From: Poritiphilus flavus
GTDB lineage: Bacteria > Bacteroidota > Bacteroidia > Flavobacteriales > Flavobacteriaceae
DNA: 64,000 bases
Direction of reading: 5' to 3'
Assembly (NCBI RefSeq): GCF_009901585.1
Contig: NZ_WXYO01000007.1
Coordinates: forward strand, 310,001 to 374,000
The notes under the pieces are model-generated. The model ran no database searches, had not been told where the DNA came from, and saw only the letters and a list, made by a program, of their open reading frames with translations. Within the stretch, counting starts at the first letter, position 1. Every line of letters starts with the position of its first letter. Below are positions 9,007 to 18,879 of this stretch, piece by piece. Both the position numbers and the translations under genes were made by a program.

Positions 9007-9150
9007 GGTTAGTGATTTTAAGCGGCTAAGATAAACATAGTTTTCCCAACAAAAGCCTGGCTGAACGGTATACTGAGAAAATACCCTTCAAAAATCCCAT
9101 ACTTAACTTTTTATTTATAAAATCAGGGCTCACCGAAATCTGAAATCTCA

Positions 9151-9158
9151 TACCTTTG
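9151..9158 (+). promoter_or_regulatory. Candidate -7 box of the pta-ackA operon
   Basis: TACCTTTG matches the Bacteroidota -7 consensus TAnnTTTG exactly and lies 26 bases before the pta ATG. No clear TTG -33 element is seen at the usual distance. Confidence 0.5.
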
Positions 9159-9184
9159 CGCACATGTATTCCTAAAGTTTTAGC

Positions 9185-11272
9185 ATGAACAAATCGGTAT
9201 ATGTAGCAGCCCTCGAATCTCACAGTGGAAAATCCCTTTTTGTTTTAGGTTTCATGCGATTATTGCTTGGCAAGATGGCCAAGGTGGGATATTTCAGGCC
9301 AGTGATTGATGATACCCAAAATGGCGAAGTAGATAATCACATCCAAACGGTGCTTTCCCATTTTGATCTCGCCCTGGAACCCGAATCAGCCTACGGACTT
9401 ACTCAGAGTAAGGTCATTGAATATTACAACAACGGGCGGGAAGGTGATATCCTGGATGAGATCATCGCCAAATACAAAAAAGTCGAAGAGGATCACGAGT
9501 TTACCTTAGTTGAAGGCAGCGATTTTTCTAAAGAAGGCAGTGTTCTGGAGTTTGATCTTAACCTCGATATAGCCAAAAACCTGGGCTTCCCTGTAGTCCT
9601 TGTAGACAATGGAAGGGGAAAGACCCTGGAGGAATTCTGTGGCAACGTCGAATCCGCCGTCACCACTTACACCAATAAAGGGATAGAAATCATTGCGGTT
9701 ATCGCCAATAAACTAAGGCCGGAAAACCTGGAGTTGGTCAGGGATACCCTTGCCAAATCCCTGTCCAAAAATATTATCATTGCTACGGTGCCCAGGGTAA
9801 AAAACCTGTCGCATCCCACACTAAAGGAGATCGTTCATAATTTGAACGGAAAGATACTGTTTGGTGAAGAACATATTGACAACCAAACCGGAAGTTTTGG
9901 AGTAGGGGCCATGCAATTACACAATTACCTGAACCATCTCAGGGACAGGAGCCTGGTGATTACCCCGGGCGACCGGTCTGATATTATTCTGGGTGCACTG
10001 CAGGCGAATTTGTCTGAGAATCACCCTTCCATTTCCGGAATGCTCCTCACCGGGGGCATTATTCCGGAACCTTCAATACTCAAACTTCTGGAAGGTTTTA
10101 ACAATGCCGTACCGATCATTTCTGTTGAGCAGGGAACGTTTGACGCGACCTATCAGGTGGGTAGTATAAAATCCAAAATATACGCGGAAAGCAAACAAAA
10201 AATAGCCACTTCCATTTCGCTTTTCAATCAACATGTGGATGGGGAACGAATTCTGGACCGTCTCAGCACCTTTGAATCCGGGATCACCACGCCAAGAATG
10301 TTTCAGTATAATTTGATGCAACGGGCCAAAAAGGAGAAAAAGCACATTGTACTCCCCGAAGGTGAGGATCCGCGTATCCTGGAGGCCGCGGTAGAGCTTA
10401 CGGAATTGGATATCGTTCAAATTACCCTGCTCGGCGATCCAAAGAAGATTGAGAACAAGGCGCTGCAGCTGGGGTTGGATATATCCGGCCTGGAGATCAT
10501 CAACCCGGTTGAGGCCTCTAATTTTAATGACTACGCTTCCACTTTCTACGAACTGAGAAAGCATAAGGGGGTAAATATGGATATGGCCAAAGACCTGCTT
10601 CACGATGTCTCCTATTTTGGTACAATGATGGTCTATAAAGGGCATGCGGACGGTATGGTTTCCGGAGCGGTACATACCACACAACACACCATAAGGCCGG
10701 CATTGCAGTTCATCAAGACCAAACCGGGAATCAAAGTGGTTTCGTCTGTGTTTTTCATGTGCCTGGAAACCAGGGTTTCCGTTTTCGGAGATTGTGCCAT
10801 CAACCCCAACCCCAACGCCGAACAATTGGCAGAGATCGCGATTTCCTCAGCGGATTCAGCCAGAAATTTCGGGATTGAACCTAAGGTGGCCATGCTTTCC
10901 TACTCGTCCGGGAGTTCCGGAAAAGGTGAGGATGTGGAAAGAGTGAGGGAAGCAACCGAAATCGTTAAAAAGCAAAGACCTGAACTTGCTATAGAGGGCC
11001 CCATACAGTACGATGCCGCTGTGGATCCCCTGGTAGGGAAGAGTAAACTCCCGGATTCCGAGGTGGCCGGGCAGGCTTCCGTACTGATCTTCCCTGATCT
11101 GAATACCGGAAACAACACCTATAAAGCGGTACAGCGGGAGACGGGGGCTATCGCCATTGGACCCATGCTCCAGGGATTGAACAAACCGGTTAATGACCTT
11201 AGTAGAGGTTGCACGGTAGACGATGTATTTAATACTGTGATAGTGACAGCCATTCAGGCCCAGGAAAATTAA
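9185..11272 (+). CDS. pta: Phosphate acetyltransferase (long form)
   Basis: A 695-residue long-type Pta. The N-terminal P-loop-like domain begins VAALESHSGKS (residues 7-17), a DRTGG-type middle domain follows (around residues 210-330), and the catalytic PTA domain covers about 370-690 with HIVLPEGEDPRI and SYSSGSSGKGEDVERV. It interconverts acetyl-CoA plus phosphate with acetyl phosphate plus CoA in the cytoplasm. Length agrees with the family's roughly 700 residues. It is followed after 11 bases by ackA, the usual partner, so acetate overflow and acetate activation share one operon. Confidence 0.95.
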   Translation: MNKSVYVAALESHSGKSLFVLGFMRLLLGKMAKVGYFRPVIDDTQNGEVDNHIQTVLSHFDLALEPESAYGLTQSKVIEYYNNGREGDILDEIIAKYKKVEEDHEFTLVEGSDFSKEGSVLEFDLNLDIAKNLGFPVVLVDNGRGKTLEEFCGNVESAVTTYTNKGIEIIAVIANKLRPENLELVRDTLAKSLSKNIIIATVPRVKNLSHPTLKEIVHNLNGKILFGEEHIDNQTGSFGVGAMQLHNYLNHLRDRSLVITPGDRSDIILGALQANLSENHPSISGMLLTGGIIPEPSILKLLEGFNNAVPIISVEQGTFDATYQVGSIKSKIYAESKQKIATSISLFNQHVDGERILDRLSTFESGITTPRMFQYNLMQRAKKEKKHIVLPEGEDPRILEAAVELTELDIVQITLLGDPKKIENKALQLGLDISGLEIINPVEASNFNDYASTFYELRKHKGVNMDMAKDLLHDVSYFGTMMVYKGHADGMVSGAVHTTQHTIRPALQFIKTKPGIKVVSSVFFMCLETRVSVFGDCAINPNPNAEQLAEIAISSADSARNFGIEPKVAMLSYSSGSSGKGEDVERVREATEIVKKQRPELAIEGPIQYDAAVDPLVGKSKLPDSEVAGQASVLIFPDLNTGNNTYKAVQRETGAIAIGPMLQGLNKPVNDLSRGCTVDDVFNTVIVTAIQAQEN

Positions 11273-11283
11273 AGATAAAGCAG

Positions 11284-12480
11284 ATGCGAATTCTGATCAT
11301 TAATTCGGGAAGTTCTTCCATAAAATTCCAGCTTATTGAAATGCCCTCAGAAACGGTGTTGTGCAAAGGCATCGTTGAACGCATTGGCTCTAAAAAAGCG
11401 AGGGTCCATTACAAAAACGGAATAAAGGAATTTGAAGAGGTTAAGGCGATTGAAGATCATTCGGCCGGTCTGAGTATCATTACCGATATGCTCACTAACC
11501 CTGAAAATGGAGTGATAAAACACCCTGACGAAATAGCGGTAGTTGGGCACAGGGTGGTCCACGGAGGCAAAAATTTTGATAAGCCCACGAAAATAACTCC
11601 TAAGGTATTGCGCAGTATTAAAAGGCTATCTCCCTTAGCACCCTTGCATAATCCGGCCAATGTACTGGGTATAAAAACAGCCTCCAGGATTTTTACCAAT
11701 GCGGATCAGGTTGCCGTATTTGATACGGCATTTCATCAAACCATACCGGAAAAAGCACATCGATATGCTATCCCAAAGGACCTTGCTGATAGTCATTCTC
11801 TCCGTGTTTACGGCTTTCACGGTACAAGCCACAAGTACGTATCCGAAAAAGCCAATATGCATTTAAAAACCGGGAATTCTAAACTGATCAGTATCCATTT
11901 GGGTAATGGCTGCAGTATGACGGCTGTTCAGAATGGTAAGAGCATAGATCATTCTTTGGGTTTCGGTCCTTCCAATGGGCTGATCATGGGGACAAGGTCC
12001 GGGGATATTGATCAGTCCGTGATCTTTTTTCTGATGGATTCCTTTGGGCAGTCTTCCAAACAGATCAACAAAACACTGCAGAAAAAAAGCGGACTGTTAG
12101 GGCTTACAGGCCACTCAGATATGCGAGATATTCAGAAAGGCGCTGATAATGGTAATGCTGATTGTATTCTTGCGCTGGAAATGGTAGCCTATCGCATACA
12201 GAAGTATCTGGGGAGTTACGCGGCCGCTATGAACGGTTTGGATGCAGTGATCTTCACCGCTGGAATAGGTGAGAATTCAGCCGAACTACGAAAAAGGGTT
12301 TGCCAGGAAATGGACTTCTTTGGTATATCCCTGGACGATTCGCTGAATTCAGCGCTAAAATTTGATTCCGGAGTAGCAGAAATTCAATCTGACGGCAGTA
12401 AGGTAAAAATCCTGGTGATCCCAACCAACGAGGAGCTTGAGATAGCCAGGCAGAGTTATTTTTTAAACAAGGATAAATAA
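11284..12480 (+). CDS. ackA: Acetate kinase
   Basis: A 398-residue acetate/propionate kinase of the ASKHA fold. Visible motifs are the N-terminal NSGSSSIKFQL, the VFDTAFHQTIP and GFHGTSHKYV substrate-binding segments, HLGNGCSMTAV (nucleotide binding), GTRSGDIDQS and the C-terminal TAGIGENSAELR. It converts acetyl phosphate and ADP to acetate and ATP, completing the pathway begun by pta. Length and motif order are standard, with no missing catalytic residue noticed. Confidence 0.96.
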   Translation: MRILIINSGSSSIKFQLIEMPSETVLCKGIVERIGSKKARVHYKNGIKEFEEVKAIEDHSAGLSIITDMLTNPENGVIKHPDEIAVVGHRVVHGGKNFDKPTKITPKVLRSIKRLSPLAPLHNPANVLGIKTASRIFTNADQVAVFDTAFHQTIPEKAHRYAIPKDLADSHSLRVYGFHGTSHKYVSEKANMHLKTGNSKLISIHLGNGCSMTAVQNGKSIDHSLGFGPSNGLIMGTRSGDIDQSVIFFLMDSFGQSSKQINKTLQKKSGLLGLTGHSDMRDIQKGADNGNADCILALEMVAYRIQKYLGSYAAAMNGLDAVIFTAGIGENSAELRKRVCQEMDFFGISLDDSLNSALKFDSGVAEIQSDGSKVKILVIPTNEELEIARQSYFLNKDK

Positions 12481-12580
12481 GGAATTGGCCAGGGGTTGGA
12501 TCATCACAATCTTTGTTTGTTTGGCCAAAGGAGATTCAGATACTAAAACGCATTGACTCTCGTTCCATTTAGTCATGTTC

Positions 12581-13825
12581 TTAAACGGATTCAGAATCCA
12601 GGACCTCCTTCTTTCTGTATCTCAGTTTCCCCAATTCAATTCCAATTGAGGTTTTTGCGAGCATTGTAAAGATGAACGCCCCCAAGGCCCATATTCCAAG
12701 GGTTACCCATATTTCTATCCATGTTGGGGTATATTCCGCAATTTTCCCGTAAGGTCCGGGAATAAAACCAGGCACGATCAGACCGAATCCCTTTTCAATC
12801 CAAATGGCGACGAAGAGAATAAAACAGCAAAAATAGAGTACGTTGAGATTGTTGCGTAGCTTATGAAAGGTTAACAGAACCGTTGCCAGAATATTCAGTG
12901 GTATTGCAGTCCAGATCCAGGGCAGTAGGGCCGTCTTTCCCTCCAATCCGAAAAAGAGGTAATAGGCACTCTCACTGTGATGTGTGGGGGCATAAAACTC
13001 TTTGAACAATTCAGAGATCAGCATAATCAGATTGATTTGGGCCGCGACAGTCACGATCATTGCAATTTTCTTAATGGTCTTGTCCTCTATCCTGAATTCG
13101 GAAAATTTGCGAATGGCTGCCAATACCAGAATGATCAGTGCGGGACCCGCGGCAAAGGCCGAAGCCAAAAAACGAGGGCCTAAGAGGGCGTTATTCCAAA
13201 AGGGGCGCGCCTGAAGCCCTTCGTACAAAAAGGCGGTTACCAAATGAATACCCACTGCCCATAGAACGGATAGAATGGAACCGGGAATATAGACGCTGGC
13301 TTTGGCTTCTTTTCCCTGGTAGTGGCGAAACAGAATGTAAAGTGGAATGGAAATATTGATAAAGAGATAGCCGTTGAGCACAATGACATCCCATGCTAAC
13401 ATGGAATTTGGGAAATTAAAAACACCTATTCCGGGTATCATATGCCACAAGACCGAAGGGCCACCCATATCCGCAACTACGAATGCAAGGCACATAATAA
13501 GTGCGGCTACTGCAAGCCCTTCACCTATCAATACGGCCTGCTTAAAGTCTATATCGTGCAAAACATAAGTTGGCATTACCAACATAACGGCCGCGGCCGC
13601 TACACCTACCAGAAAGGTGAAATTGGAAATGTAAAGCCCCCAGCTTACCCTATCTGTCATACCAGTAACACTCAGGCCTTCGTCTAATTGAATCGAATAG
13701 CAATACATGCCAATCAGCATGATCACTGTCAGGAAGATCATCCAAATATGATAGGTCCTAGAGCCGTGGGTAATATAGCCCAGGCTGTCTTTGACCATAC
13801 TCATAAATGCTTTTATTGTTTCCAT
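12581..13825 (-). CDS. NrfD/PsrC-type membrane quinol dehydrogenase subunit of the nitrate reductase cluster
   Basis: A 414-residue membrane protein with about ten hydrophobic helices and the NrfD/PsrC/DsrP layout: W-GLYISNFTFLVG near helix 2, a DMGGPSVLW loop and polar residues inside the membrane. Such proteins oxidise menaquinol and pass electrons to a periplasmic ferredoxin. It is the last gene of the minus-strand cluster, 12 bases after the ferredoxin gene. No NapC/NrfH-type cytochrome is encoded here, so this pair most likely replaces NapC as the quinol dehydrogenase (inference from context). Confidence 0.88.
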   Translation of the reverse strand: METIKAFMSMVKDSLGYITHGSRTYHIWMIFLTVIMLIGMYCYSIQLDEGLSVTGMTDRVSWGLYISNFTFLVGVAAAAVMLVMPTYVLHDIDFKQAVLIGEGLAVAALIMCLAFVVADMGGPSVLWHMIPGIGVFNFPNSMLAWDVIVLNGYLFINISIPLYILFRHYQGKEAKASVYIPGSILSVLWAVGIHLVTAFLYEGLQARPFWNNALLGPRFLASAFAAGPALIILVLAAIRKFSEFRIEDKTIKKIAMIVTVAAQINLIMLISELFKEFYAPTHHSESAYYLFFGLEGKTALLPWIWTAIPLNILATVLLTFHKLRNNLNVLYFCCFILFVAIWIEKGFGLIVPGFIPGPYGKIAEYTPTWIEIWVTLGIWALGAFIFTMLAKTSIGIELGKLRYRKKEVLDSESV

Positions 13826-13837
13826 TCCGTTTCACTT

Positions 13838-14986
13838 TTAATCCATGAAATACCAAAACTTGGGTTCTGTTCCCAGGTCTTCCTTTAAGCGGAAAACCTG
13901 TTTGTTTTCTAAAACCCATCGAATCGTACTGTCCGGATCCAGCAGGTTGCCAAATATCCTGGCTCCCGTTGGGCAGGCTTCCACACATGCCGGGTCTTTT
14001 CCGGCCCTGGAACGCTGTACACAGAAAGTGCACTTTTCCATAACCCCCTTCTTGCGCATTCGGTTACCTAAATAATGTTGATTCTTATTTACTTCGTCTT
14101 CCGGCACCTCCGGTTTACTCCAGTTAAAGCGTCTTCCATCGTAAGGGCAGGCTGCCATACAATAGCGACAGCCAATACACCAGTCGTAATCGATGACTAC
14201 CAGTCCGTCTTCTTCGCGCCAGGTAGCTTCTACAGGGCATACGTTAACACAGGGAGGGTTATCGCAATGAAAACATTGGGTTCCCATATAAAAATGTCCC
14301 TCTGCAGGTACTTCGTGATAATAATTGTCGTCTGCCTCGTTGAATTTGAAGCCCTCTCCGTCTTTCATTTCATGAATACGTATGTATTGCATTTGCGAGT
14401 TTCTATCCTGGTTATTCTCCTCCACACAGGCACTTACACAATTCATATATCCCTGACATTTAGAGATATTAAAGGCGTATCCGAATAGCACATCTTTTGA
14501 AGCATCTGCCGAAGACATTTTGATATTCTTCTTCTTGCGCAATTGATAGGAACGGACCAGGCGATCAACAGTAGCCTGCTTTTCTTCCTTTGTCATCAGT
14601 TTGTAGTTGCCCTTAAATTGCTCTTCCCAATCTATCTGGGCTTTTTCTTTGGTTTCATTACCTGCAGTCAGGCTACAGGAAGTATGGACTGCACCTGCGC
14701 CTACGAGCAGACTGGCGGTGAGTTTTCTAAAGGCGGTCCTGCGGTCCATCTTAACGTCGAACACCTGCTGGAATCCGTCTTTTTGAGTCTGGCTTACAGC
14801 TGTTTCTCCCATAAGTTCCTTTTCAACAGCCGCGTCGAATTCCTCTGCCGTAAGCCTGTATTCCTTATCGGGGTGATCTGAATGTGATCCACAGTCACCG
14901 CTGTCCTTCCCACAACCACAGCTTCCGCTGCCTTGTGCTTTGCTTAACCCCAGGTCTAATTGAAACCACTTTTTCTTCTCAGCCAT
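13838..14986 (-). CDS. Four-cluster ferredoxin electron-transfer subunit with internal Tat-like motif
   Basis: 382 residues from the ATG at 14986, chosen because it follows the upstream stop by seven bases; a longer frame would run into that gene. Four cysteine groups are visible (CQGYMNCVSAC, CFHCDNPPCVNVC, CIGCRYCMAAC, CTFC with later ACVEAC), so four 4Fe-4S clusters are expected, as in DsrO/NrfC/PsrB proteins. A Cys/Gly/His-rich N-terminus precedes an RRTAFRKL segment and a hydrophobic stretch, resembling the displaced twin-arginine signals known from Bacteroidota oxidoreductases. It would relay electrons from the NrfD-like subunit to the multihaem cytochromes. Confidence 0.88.
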   Translation of the reverse strand: MAEKKKWFQLDLGLSKAQGSGSCGCGKDSGDCGSHSDHPDKEYRLTAEEFDAAVEKELMGETAVSQTQKDGFQQVFDVKMDRRTAFRKLTASLLVGAGAVHTSCSLTAGNETKEKAQIDWEEQFKGNYKLMTKEEKQATVDRLVRSYQLRKKKNIKMSSADASKDVLFGYAFNISKCQGYMNCVSACVEENNQDRNSQMQYIRIHEMKDGEGFKFNEADDNYYHEVPAEGHFYMGTQCFHCDNPPCVNVCPVEATWREEDGLVVIDYDWCIGCRYCMAACPYDGRRFNWSKPEVPEDEVNKNQHYLGNRMRKKGVMEKCTFCVQRSRAGKDPACVEACPTGARIFGNLLDPDSTIRWVLENKQVFRLKEDLGTEPKFWYFMD

Positions 14987-14993
14987 TTCCTCG

Positions 14994-15611
14994 CTATTTT
15001 CTTTCCATTTCTTTTTGAGTATTAAAGCGAACCGGCCATTTCGAGGCAATCTGCGGTTCGTGAGGGTTGTGGCAATTCACACAGCTCATAGCTGCTCTGG
15101 GATTAGCCCAACCGCCAATATTTTTTCCATGTGCACCACCTTTCCAATCCTCAAACTGAGAACTATGACATTGCGCACATAGTCTGTAACTCTGATTGAA
15201 ATCTATTTCAATTCCCGCCAGACTATTTAGATGATTCATATCCCCAGGATTGTGGCAGGTGGCGCAATTCATGGTCTGTGAATTAGCGTGTTTGATCTTG
15301 ATTTCCCAATGCGCCTGTTGCTGGTCCCTTGCCTGTTGTAATTCGCTTAAGGGTTTAGAGTGACACTCTGTACAGGCATAGGACTTTAGCTGGCTTTTGC
15401 GTTCCGGGATTAAAAAAGTATGCTCTCCTTCAGTAATTTCAATAGTTTCAATATCCCCTATATAGACTTCCGACGAAATTCCGGGATCCTGATAGTGCTT
15501 GCTTTCTTCTTCTATTTTTTCCTTCAGGTTGTGATAGCCACTCTCCTTGTGTTTACAAGAAGACAACAGACATATAATGACCAAAATGAACAGTTTAGGC
15601 TTTATTTTCAT
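14994..15611 (-). CDS. Tetrahaem c-type cytochrome lipoprotein
   Basis: A 205-residue lipoprotein: signal peptide with lipobox LLSSC (Cys19). Four haem-binding CxxCH motifs occur at residues 80-84, 116-120, 145-149 and 177-181, with several distal histidines. Its N-terminal region is charged and helical. The start overlaps the stop of the NapB-like gene by four bases (ATGA-type), a sign of translational coupling. It probably sits on the periplasmic face of a membrane and links the ferredoxin to NapA/NapB-like haems; the exact position in the chain is inferred. Confidence 0.85.
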   Translation of the reverse strand: MKIKPKLFILVIICLLSSCKHKESGYHNLKEKIEEESKHYQDPGISSEVYIGDIETIEITEGEHTFLIPERKSQLKSYACTECHSKPLSELQQARDQQQAHWEIKIKHANSQTMNCATCHNPGDMNHLNSLAGIEIDFNQSYRLCAQCHSSQFEDWKGGAHGKNIGGWANPRAAMSCVNCHNPHEPQIASKWPVRFNTQKEMERK

Positions 15612-16303
15612 TGGTCAACAGTATTTGCTCTTACGAACAGTTCAACATTTTCTACCTCTTGCTGTTGCGGTACGTGGCACTGTCTGCAATTGACGCGTTC
15701 CGGATGATCTACCCATAACTCTTTTACCGCAGCTGGTCCTGCATGGCAGGATAGGCAGTTCTCACGCATTTGTAATTGATGTGGTATTGTAGGCGGACTT
15801 CCTGGCAAAGCACTATTTACACCTACAGCCGGCCCGGGTTTTTTGTAGAAATCCGTAGCGGCAAAATAGTTTTTGGTCTGCTGCTCCACATGACACTGTT
15901 TACAATTAATCATTTCGGGATGGGGTGTTACCGGGGCATAAGCGTTAAACTTCTGTACAAAACCACCATTTTGATGGCATTGCAGGCATATGTTACCGCC
16001 CATACCTAATTTTTCCTTTACCGGATGTGGTATACTGGGAGGTGCTCCGGGATAGGCCCGATTGTCATAATAGGATTCCAGGGTTCTTTGATGATTTTCA
16101 TCCTGAGGCATATTCAAATAGTCCAGGGCGTACTCAGATCGTTCAAACACCTTTTTTTCCGAAGGGATAACGGGAGGTGCCTTGGTTTCCATAATTGGTA
16201 TGTAAGCTTCCTCCAGACCCTGGTAATAGCTATAGGTCCAATTTGCGGAAAACCCGACAAACAATATGCCGAAAACCAATAAGATCCCTAATCGTTTTTT
16301 CAT
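15608..16303 (-). CDS. NapB-like tetrahaem cytochrome with duplicated diheme unit
   Basis: A 231-residue protein with an N-terminal signal anchor (residues 5-25). NapB is normally a diheme protein of about 150 residues. Here there are two units: AYPGAPPSIPH (83-93) followed by haems at 106-110 and 134-138, then ALPGSPPTIPH (165-175) followed by haems at 183-187 and 206-210. The second unit (CLSCHAGPAAV, then HPERVNCRQCH) most resembles canonical NapB. The two units are offset by 82 residues. It should donate electrons to NapA, encoded directly upstream with one base between the genes. Confidence 0.85.
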   Translation of the reverse strand: MKKRLGILLVFGILFVGFSANWTYSYYQGLEEAYIPIMETKAPPVIPSEKKVFERSEYALDYLNMPQDENHQRTLESYYDNRAYPGAPPSIPHPVKEKLGMGGNICLQCHQNGGFVQKFNAYAPVTPHPEMINCKQCHVEQQTKNYFAATDFYKKPGPAVGVNSALPGSPPTIPHQLQMRENCLSCHAGPAAVKELWVDHPERVNCRQCHVPQQQEVENVELFVRANTVDQ

Positions 16304-16304
16304 C

Positions 16305-18635
16305 TTAAGCTTTTTCCACTTTTACGGCACACTTCTTATAATCCGGTTCCTTTGAGATCGGACAGAAGGAATCCAGGGTGATGTCATTGATCAGCATTTG
16401 CTCGTCGAAGAAGGGTACAAAGACCTGCCTTGGTGCCGGCACCCCTCGCTGGTTAACAGAAGCTGGCAGAGAAATTTCCCCTCTTCTGGTTGTCAGTTTT
16501 ACCATGTCCCCGGTTCTTATTTGCATGCGCTCAGCATCTTCCGGATGCAGCTCCACGTAAGCATGCGGCATGGCCTGGTGTAAAACCGGTATACGCCTGG
16601 TCATAGAACCGGTATGCCAATGTTCTACCACCCGACCGGTGCCCAGCCAGAATGGATAGTCCGCGTCAGGTTCTTCGGCAGCGGGCTCATAAGGCCGTTG
16701 CCATATGACAGCCCTGCCGTCTTTCTTGCCATAAAAATGGAAGTCTTTTCCGTTGGTACAGGCCGGGTCGTACTTTGCGTTGAAACGCCACTTTGTTTCT
16801 TTTCCATCTACATAAGGCCACATAGCACCAGGCTGATTTTTCAATACTTCCAGCGGGGCCATATTGTGTTTTTTACCTTCGTGATGTCTTCTATATTCGG
16901 AGTATATCTCTTCTATATGGGTTTCGTCCTTATAGTAGAACTGCTTTTCAAAGCCCATTCGTTTGGCCACTTCAATAAGTTGCACGGTATCGCTTAGGGC
17001 TTCACCAGGTGGTTCCAGCATTTGTTCAAAATACTGCGTACGGCGTTCGGAATTGCCGTATAAACCTTCCCGCTCTACCCACATGGCCGAGGGCAGGATC
17101 ACATCAGCAATATCTGTGGTAGGGGTAGGGTAGACGTCGGAAACCACAATAAAACGACCTTCCTTTTTTGCCCCATCCCGATATCGTTTCAGTTTGGGCA
17201 TGGTCACCATAGGGTTGGTGACCTGTATCCACATAAAACGGATATCACCTCTATCCAAAGCGCGGAACATCTCTACGGTGTGATAGGTGGGTTTTGGATC
17301 GATATTCTCAACCGGAACATCCCAGATCTTGGCGGCAAATTCCCGATGTTCTTTGTTGGCGACTACCCCATGGGGTAGCTTATGCGTTAAGGTACCAACT
17401 TCACGTACGGTGCCACAGGCACTGGGTTGACCAGTTAGAGAAAAGGGACTGTTGCCCGGACTTGAGATCTTCCCTGTGAGCAAATGGATATTGTAAACCA
17501 GATTATTGATCCAGGTACCCCTTGAATGTTGATTCATACCCATACACCAAAGGGACATCACCTTTTTGTTGGGATCCCCAAAATGTGCCGCAAGGTATTT
17601 GATGTCCTTTACTGAAACTCCGGATAGACCCGATACCTTTTCAGGCGTATAATCCTCCAAAAAGGCCTTGTATTCTTCGAAGCTAATGGCCTCTGGTCTA
17701 TCGGTGAATTTGTAATGGTCCTCTAAACCATAACCCATATTGGTCAGGCCTTTACTAAAGTTGCAATGCTCTTCTACAAAGGCTGTGTTCATCCATCCGT
17801 TGTTGATGATCTCATAACAAATGGCATTGGCTACAGCCAGATCCGTTTGTGGATTAAAGATGATGGTTTTGTCCGCTGCCATGCTCGTTCGGGTGGTACG
17901 GGTAGCGAAATCGATGATCTTTACACCACGCTTCAGGCGTTGATCTAATAATCTGGAAAACAGTACGGGGTGCATCTCTGCCATATTATTACCCCATAAA
18001 ACAAAAGTATCTGCGTAGTCAATATCTTCATAACAGCCCATGGGTTCGTCCAAACCAAAAGAGGAGAGGAAACCCGTTACCGCTGTGGCCATACACAGGC
18101 GGGCATTGGCCTCGACATTATTGGTGCCTATACATCCCTTAAACAGTTTGGAAGCCACATAGCCATCGGGAATAGTCCATTGACCGGAGCCATAAATGGA
18201 GACTGCATCCTTACCATGCTCTTTGATGGTCTCCTGCATTTTAGAGGCTACCAAATCCAGGGCTTCTTTCATGGAAGTTTCTACATATCGGCCATTTTTC
18301 TTTACAAGGGGCTTTTTGAGCCGGTCTTTGCCGTACATCGCCATAATGGAATGGTAGCCTTTAACACAGCACAATCCCTTATTGACCGGGGATTTTGGAT
18401 CGCCTTTTACCGCAATTGCCTTTCCATTTTCTGTACCTATAAGAACACCACAACCTACTCCACAAAAACGACAGGGGGCTTTCTTCCAATCCAGATTGGC
18501 GCCATCAGGGATCCCCTTTTCCTGTTCCTCAGCGAAGATGATCCCGGGAAACATTCCAGCTGCAGCGGTCATTGCGGAGAGCACTGCCATTTTTTTAATA
18601 AATTCTCGCCTGTTGGTGAACACTGATTGATACAT
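16305..18635 (-). CDS. napA: Periplasmic nitrate reductase catalytic subunit
   Basis: A 776-residue molybdopterin oxidoreductase. The N-terminus has a twin-arginine motif (NRREFIKK) followed by a hydrophobic stretch, so export is by Tat. Cys55, Cys58, Cys62 and Cys90 form the 4Fe-4S site (CRFCGVGC ... CVKG). The molybdenum ligand is Cys181 in NARLCMATAVTGF, the NapA pattern, and WGNNMAEMHPVLFSR matches the NapA guanine-dinucleotide-binding region. It reduces nitrate to nitrite in the periplasm. The short chain (E. coli NapA is about 830) resembles the compact monomeric type. NapD is encoded immediately upstream. Confidence 0.95.
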   Translation of the reverse strand: MYQSVFTNRREFIKKMAVLSAMTAAAGMFPGIIFAEEQEKGIPDGANLDWKKAPCRFCGVGCGVLIGTENGKAIAVKGDPKSPVNKGLCCVKGYHSIMAMYGKDRLKKPLVKKNGRYVETSMKEALDLVASKMQETIKEHGKDAVSIYGSGQWTIPDGYVASKLFKGCIGTNNVEANARLCMATAVTGFLSSFGLDEPMGCYEDIDYADTFVLWGNNMAEMHPVLFSRLLDQRLKRGVKIIDFATRTTRTSMAADKTIIFNPQTDLAVANAICYEIINNGWMNTAFVEEHCNFSKGLTNMGYGLEDHYKFTDRPEAISFEEYKAFLEDYTPEKVSGLSGVSVKDIKYLAAHFGDPNKKVMSLWCMGMNQHSRGTWINNLVYNIHLLTGKISSPGNSPFSLTGQPSACGTVREVGTLTHKLPHGVVANKEHREFAAKIWDVPVENIDPKPTYHTVEMFRALDRGDIRFMWIQVTNPMVTMPKLKRYRDGAKKEGRFIVVSDVYPTPTTDIADVILPSAMWVEREGLYGNSERRTQYFEQMLEPPGEALSDTVQLIEVAKRMGFEKQFYYKDETHIEEIYSEYRRHHEGKKHNMAPLEVLKNQPGAMWPYVDGKETKWRFNAKYDPACTNGKDFHFYGKKDGRAVIWQRPYEPAAEEPDADYPFWLGTGRVVEHWHTGSMTRRIPVLHQAMPHAYVELHPEDAERMQIRTGDMVKLTTRRGEISLPASVNQRGVPAPRQVFVPFFDEQMLINDITLDSFCPISKEPDYKKCAVKVEKA

Positions 18636-18637
18636 AA

Positions 18638-18877
18638 TTATGTATTTTTTGGAGTATTGAAACCAGATACAAGGGCCATCAGCTTAATATCCCTGAATTG
18701 TTGAAGCTGCTCCCTTAGTAATTCTTCTTCTTTTTCGGAGTACGTCTCCGTGACCAAAACGAGCAGCTCTTCGTTCTTCGCGGCTATTACCTCGCATTGA
18801 TCCATATTTGAAAGTGCATTCGCTACTTCCCCTTTTTTTCCTTGCTTCGGATGTACCAAATAGCTCTTTATTGGCAT
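18638..18877 (-). CDS. napD: NapD-like chaperone
   Basis: A 79-residue ferredoxin-fold protein (beta-alpha-beta pattern: MPIKSYLVHP, VANALSNMDQCEV, ELLVLVTETYS) with the size and position expected of NapD, the cytoplasmic chaperone that binds the NapA Tat signal and delays export until the cofactor is inserted. Two bases separate it from the porin gene upstream and two from napA downstream, so it is embedded in the operon. Confidence 0.85.
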   Translation of the reverse strand: MPIKSYLVHPKQGKKGEVANALSNMDQCEVIAAKNEELLVLVTETYSEKEEELLREQLQQFRDIKLMALVSGFNTPKNT

Positions 18878-18879
18878 AA

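Noticed and set aside
10073-10825. 250-codon open frame antisense to pta
   Set aside because: Lies wholly within pta, whose protein is unmistakable; composition is that of a frame shadow.
12481-12580. Terminator between ackA and the nap cluster from TTGGCCA/TGGCCAA
   Set aside because: The arms are far apart (loop of over 25 bases) and no T-tract follows, so it is too weak to annotate.
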